48,063 bases of DNA from Maricaulis sp. Its GTDB lineage: Bacteria > Pseudomonadota > Alphaproteobacteria > Caulobacterales > Maricaulaceae. The stretch is taken from assembly GCA_029251785.1 (NCBI GenBank), contig JAQXCQ010000096.1, positions 1 to 48,063 on the forward strand, in the 5' to 3' direction. Position 1 is the stretch's first letter; the number at the start of each line of letters is the position of its first letter. A program made the position numbers and the translations under genes. Shown in pieces: positions 45,795 to 48,063 of the stretch. The notes beneath the pieces were generated by a model. The model did no database searches. It worked only from the letters and a program-made list of their open reading frames with translations, and was not told the origin of the DNA.

Positions 45795-48063
45795 ATGTTA
45801 TATTTGGTGTTGTTGGGCCATGCGGTGCACGACCGGTCGTTTGTGGGGCCGCGAGTCTCAAATGGTTTGCGCAAGGTTGCATTATTGATTTGCGGCTGGA
45901 TCGTCCTGGTCAGTAATTCTCATGCCCAGAACAGGCCTCTATCCACCAACGACCTCGTTCAACCGGATGCTGTTCATTCGGTGACGATTTCGCCAGACGG
46001 CCGGTTTGTTGCCTATCTGGAACGCACAGATGAATTTACGCCCTTGGCCCGCAAGCGTGACAGGACGCTTAACCCGGAGCAGTTTGACTTTCTGCACGCG
46101 GTCAGAGTTCTTGACCTGGCTGAGGGTTTCGATGAATCCTCGGAGGCTCTGGAGCTTGATGGGGACAGCCCCGTATGGGTCAGATGGGCCGGTGTGAACC
46201 GCTTGTTGGTGGGTGTGGTTGCGGATTCAGAGGCGAATGGGCATGAGCGACCCACTAATTGGCGGCACCCCTACTACCCCTATTATTTTAGGATATTGTC
46301 GATTGATGTCATGACTGGTGAGATTGCCGTGCTGTTTGGCGATGACGGCGCCTGGGATATGCGGGTGAAGGATATACCGGCCACGTTGATCAATTCTGTG
46401 GTTGATGACCCTGAATCTGTACTGGTGGCTGCGAAATTTAGCGATAATGCGTTTGACCTCTGGCGTGTGTCGACAATAACCGGCGCAGCCCGGCGCGTAG
46501 AGCATGGGCGTAATCACACCATAAATTGGCGCACGAATGAGAATGGTGAGGCAGTTTTTCGTCTGGATCTCGACGCTGAGCGGGACCAGGTACGGGTGTA
46601 TCGGCGCGCGGATGGGGAGCAACGTTGGCGCCGAACAGATCGCTTCACTCTGGAAGAGTTTGATGAGCGGCTGGATCGCGCACGTCGCTCCATCTGGGTC
46701 GCCGACACGGATGATAATGATGAGGTGTTGGTGGCGGTACGACCCGATGATGCCGAGCGTCGCGGGATCTATCACTACAATATCGAGAATGATGAGCGCG
46801 GCGAATTATTCTGGGAACATCCGGTCTATGATCTGCGATCAGTGATCCGTAATACTTATAGCGACCGTTTGATTGCGGCGACCTATGTGGATGACCGTCT
46901 TCGGATGCACTTCTTTGATGGCAGGACCGACGCCCATTACCGCGCGATAGCGTCCTTCTTCGAGCCTGATGCGGTTGTTCGCCCTGTTGAGGTTTACGAA
47001 AACGCGATGCTTATCCGCGTATTTGGACCGCAGGAACCGACTACATATTACGCCTATCTGTTTGCGGATTCATCTATCATACCCGTCGCTGCTGTGAATC
47101 CCGTGCTGTTCCAGACTAGGCTCAGCCCGGTGACTGTCGAGAATTATCCGGCTCGCGATGGCGAGAATATCCAGGCCTATCTGACCCGCCCGGTTGGTCA
47201 CACTATGGAAAGCCGCCCACTCATCGTAATGCCGCACGGTGGGCCAGAGCTTCGGGACAATTTTGGATTTGATTTCGTGGCACAGTATTTTGCCTCCGAA
47301 GGGTGGGCCGTGCTGCAACCAAATTTTCGCGGGTCAGATGGTTTCGGTCGTCAATTCATGGAAGCGGGACATCGGCAGTGGGGTCGTCGCATGCAGGACG
47401 ACATCACCGATGGCGTTCAATGGTTGATCGATAACGGGATGGTTGACCCCAACCGGGTCTGCATTGTGGGTTTTTCGTACGGCGGTTACGCGGCTCTTGC
47501 AGGTGCACTTGTTACACCGGACCTGTACCAATGCGCCGTCAGCATTGCGGGCGTTTCCCATCTGCCACGTATGATGGAGTGGGAAGCCCAAACCTATCCG
47601 GAGAGCTATGATTTTTGGCGGGCTCGCATTGGGGACCCAGATGTGGATGCCGATGATCTTGTCAGGTATTCACCCGCTTTACGAGCGAACGAAATCACAA
47701 CACCGATATTGCTGTTGCACGGTTCCGCCGATGAGATTGTTCCCATTGAACAAAGTATTCTCATGCGGGATGCCTTGGTCGATGCGGGAGCAGAACATCG
47801 CTATTTGCGACTTAACGGCGCCGATCATGATTTGAGTTCGCCTCTGTCCCTGGCTAGAGCGCTCGCGCTGATGGAAAGTTTTATTGGTGATTATCTTGAT
47901 GTTGGTCCGACTCCGGAAGATCGAATAAGCTGGTCAGAACTGACGGAAACCCCAAATTTCAATTTGTCGGAGCGACGCACACAGGATGAAACGGAACTTG
48001 GCCCCGAAATGATCGAGGCAGTTGCTGACGAGCGTGAGTCCGTTTCGTCAACATCAAGTGATG
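45795..48063 (+). CDS. S9-family prolyl oligopeptidase-like serine peptidase (3' end cut by window)
   Basis: Predicted secreted or periplasmic peptidase, open to the last base (756 codons plus one base). A hydrophobic signal lies at about residues 28-44 (VALLICGWIVLVS, then SHAQ). The N-terminal half is a beta-propeller with VTISPDGRFVAYL. The alpha/beta-hydrolase half holds S561 (GFSYGGYAA), D646 (HGSADEIVP) and H678 (NGADHDLSSP). After the hydrolase fold there is an acidic, low-complexity tail of more than 50 residues that runs off the window. The start is uncertain: the ATG at 45795 leaves about 23 residues before the signal, while a TTG at 45867 would give a standard signal peptide. Confidence 0.88.
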   Translation, partial: MLYLVLLGHAVHDRSFVGPRVSNGLRKVALLICGWIVLVSNSHAQNRPLSTNDLVQPDAVHSVTISPDGRFVAYLERTDEFTPLARKRDRTLNPEQFDFLHAVRVLDLAEGFDESSEALELDGDSPVWVRWAGVNRLLVGVVADSEANGHERPTNWRHPYYPYYFRILSIDVMTGEIAVLFGDDGAWDMRVKDIPATLINSVVDDPESVLVAAKFSDNAFDLWRVSTITGAARRVEHGRNHTINWRTNENGEAVFRLDLDAERDQVRVYRRADGEQRWRRTDRFTLEEFDERLDRARRSIWVADTDDNDEVLVAVRPDDAERRGIYHYNIENDERGELFWEHPVYDLRSVIRNTYSDRLIAATYVDDRLRMHFFDGRTDAHYRAIASFFEPDAVVRPVEVYENAMLIRVFGPQEPTTYYAYLFADSSIIPVAAVNPVLFQTRLSPVTVENYPARDGENIQAYLTRPVGHTMESRPLIVMPHGGPELRDNFGFDFVAQYFASEGWAVLQPNFRGSDGFGRQFMEAGHRQWGRRMQDDITDGVQWLIDNGMVDPNRVCIVGFSYGGYAALAGALVTPDLYQCAVSIAGVSHLPRMMEWEAQTYPESYDFWRARIGDPDVDADDLVRYSPALRANEITTPILLLHGSADEIVPIEQSILMRDALVDAGAEHRYLRLNGADHDLSSPLSLARALALMESFIGDYLDVGPTPEDRISWSELTETPNFNLSERRTQDETELGPEMIEAVADERESVSSTSSD

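Noticed and set aside
1-48063. Mobile elements, prophage, CRISPR, tRNA and rRNA genes
   Set aside because: No transposase or integrase-like protein, no regular spacer array and no tRNA T-loop or acceptor pattern was found in the gaps between genes; gene order is of a normal chromosome.

Overview
The window is about 48 kb of dense bacterial chromosome, mostly conserved housekeeping genes. Gene order and protein styles point to an alphaproteobacterium of the Caulobacterales/Maricaulales/Hyphomonadales type. The clues are mutS-glnD-murJ-trpS; tsaB-rimI-fur; miaB-phoH-ybeY-corC-lnt-HTH-trmB; rimP-nusA-ylxR-infB; rbfA-truB-rpsO-pnp; fabA-fabB-fabI; a cysteine-poor Fur; and a fused YlxR/L7Ae protein. 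I cannot name the genus. There are no phage genes, insertion sequences, tRNA or rRNA genes, or CRISPR arrays that I can see, and no gene-free stretch longer than about 300 bases.

Layout. 1-2237 (minus): malic enzyme, cut at the left edge, divergent from mutS. 2358-10578 (plus): mutS, glnD, murJ, trpS. 10644-13633: a copper-chaperone-like lipoprotein, a small membrane protein (minus), a universal stress protein, an Nfu iron-sulfur carrier and a RutE-like nitroreductase. 13641-16558: tsaB, rimI, fur and a Tet-type MFS pump. 16672-23355: RNA modification, ribosome and envelope genes, several with start and stop codons overlapping. 23373-24821 (minus): a lipoprotein gluzincin peptidase. 25081-30743: the rimP-nusA-ylxR-infB operon, ending in a strong terminator. 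30931-32428 (minus): three tandem secreted NTF2/SnoaL-like paralogues. 32626-33180: a YcxB-like membrane protein. 33275-37154: rbfA, truB, rpsO, pnp. 37226-40909: two membrane-anchored LytTR regulators, a small membrane protein and an acyltransferase. 40969-44270 (minus): an SH3-like secreted protein followed by fabA, fabB, fabI. 44481-48063: a metallo-beta-lactamase-fold lipoprotein, a two-helix membrane protein and an S9 peptidase cut at the right edge.

How the genes work together. Most of the window serves translation and RNA metabolism (rimP, nusA, infB, rbfA, truB, rpsO, pnp, ybeY, miaB, tsaB, rimI, trmB, trpS), envelope assembly (murJ, lnt, fab genes) and nitrogen or metal control (glnD, fur). 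The accessory material sits at the joints between conserved blocks: the peptidase between trmB and rimP, the NTF2 triplet between infB and rbfA, and the LytTR module after pnp.

Most interesting signals. (1) Both intergenic regions of the LytTR module carry direct repeats related to CCGTTYGTCCC on an exact 20-bp period (two copies at 38122-38152, four at 39576-39646). They resemble the published LytTR-binding consensus and suggest a self-contained regulon of two membrane-tethered regulators, a 4-TM protein and an acyltransferase. (2) GlnD has lost two normally conserved residues, one in the nucleotidyltransferase signature and one in the HD domain. (3) metK is missing from its usual place between the HTH gene and trmB. 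(4) ylxR appears to start with CTG. (5) A terminator-like hairpin stands just upstream of rimP-nusA-infB.
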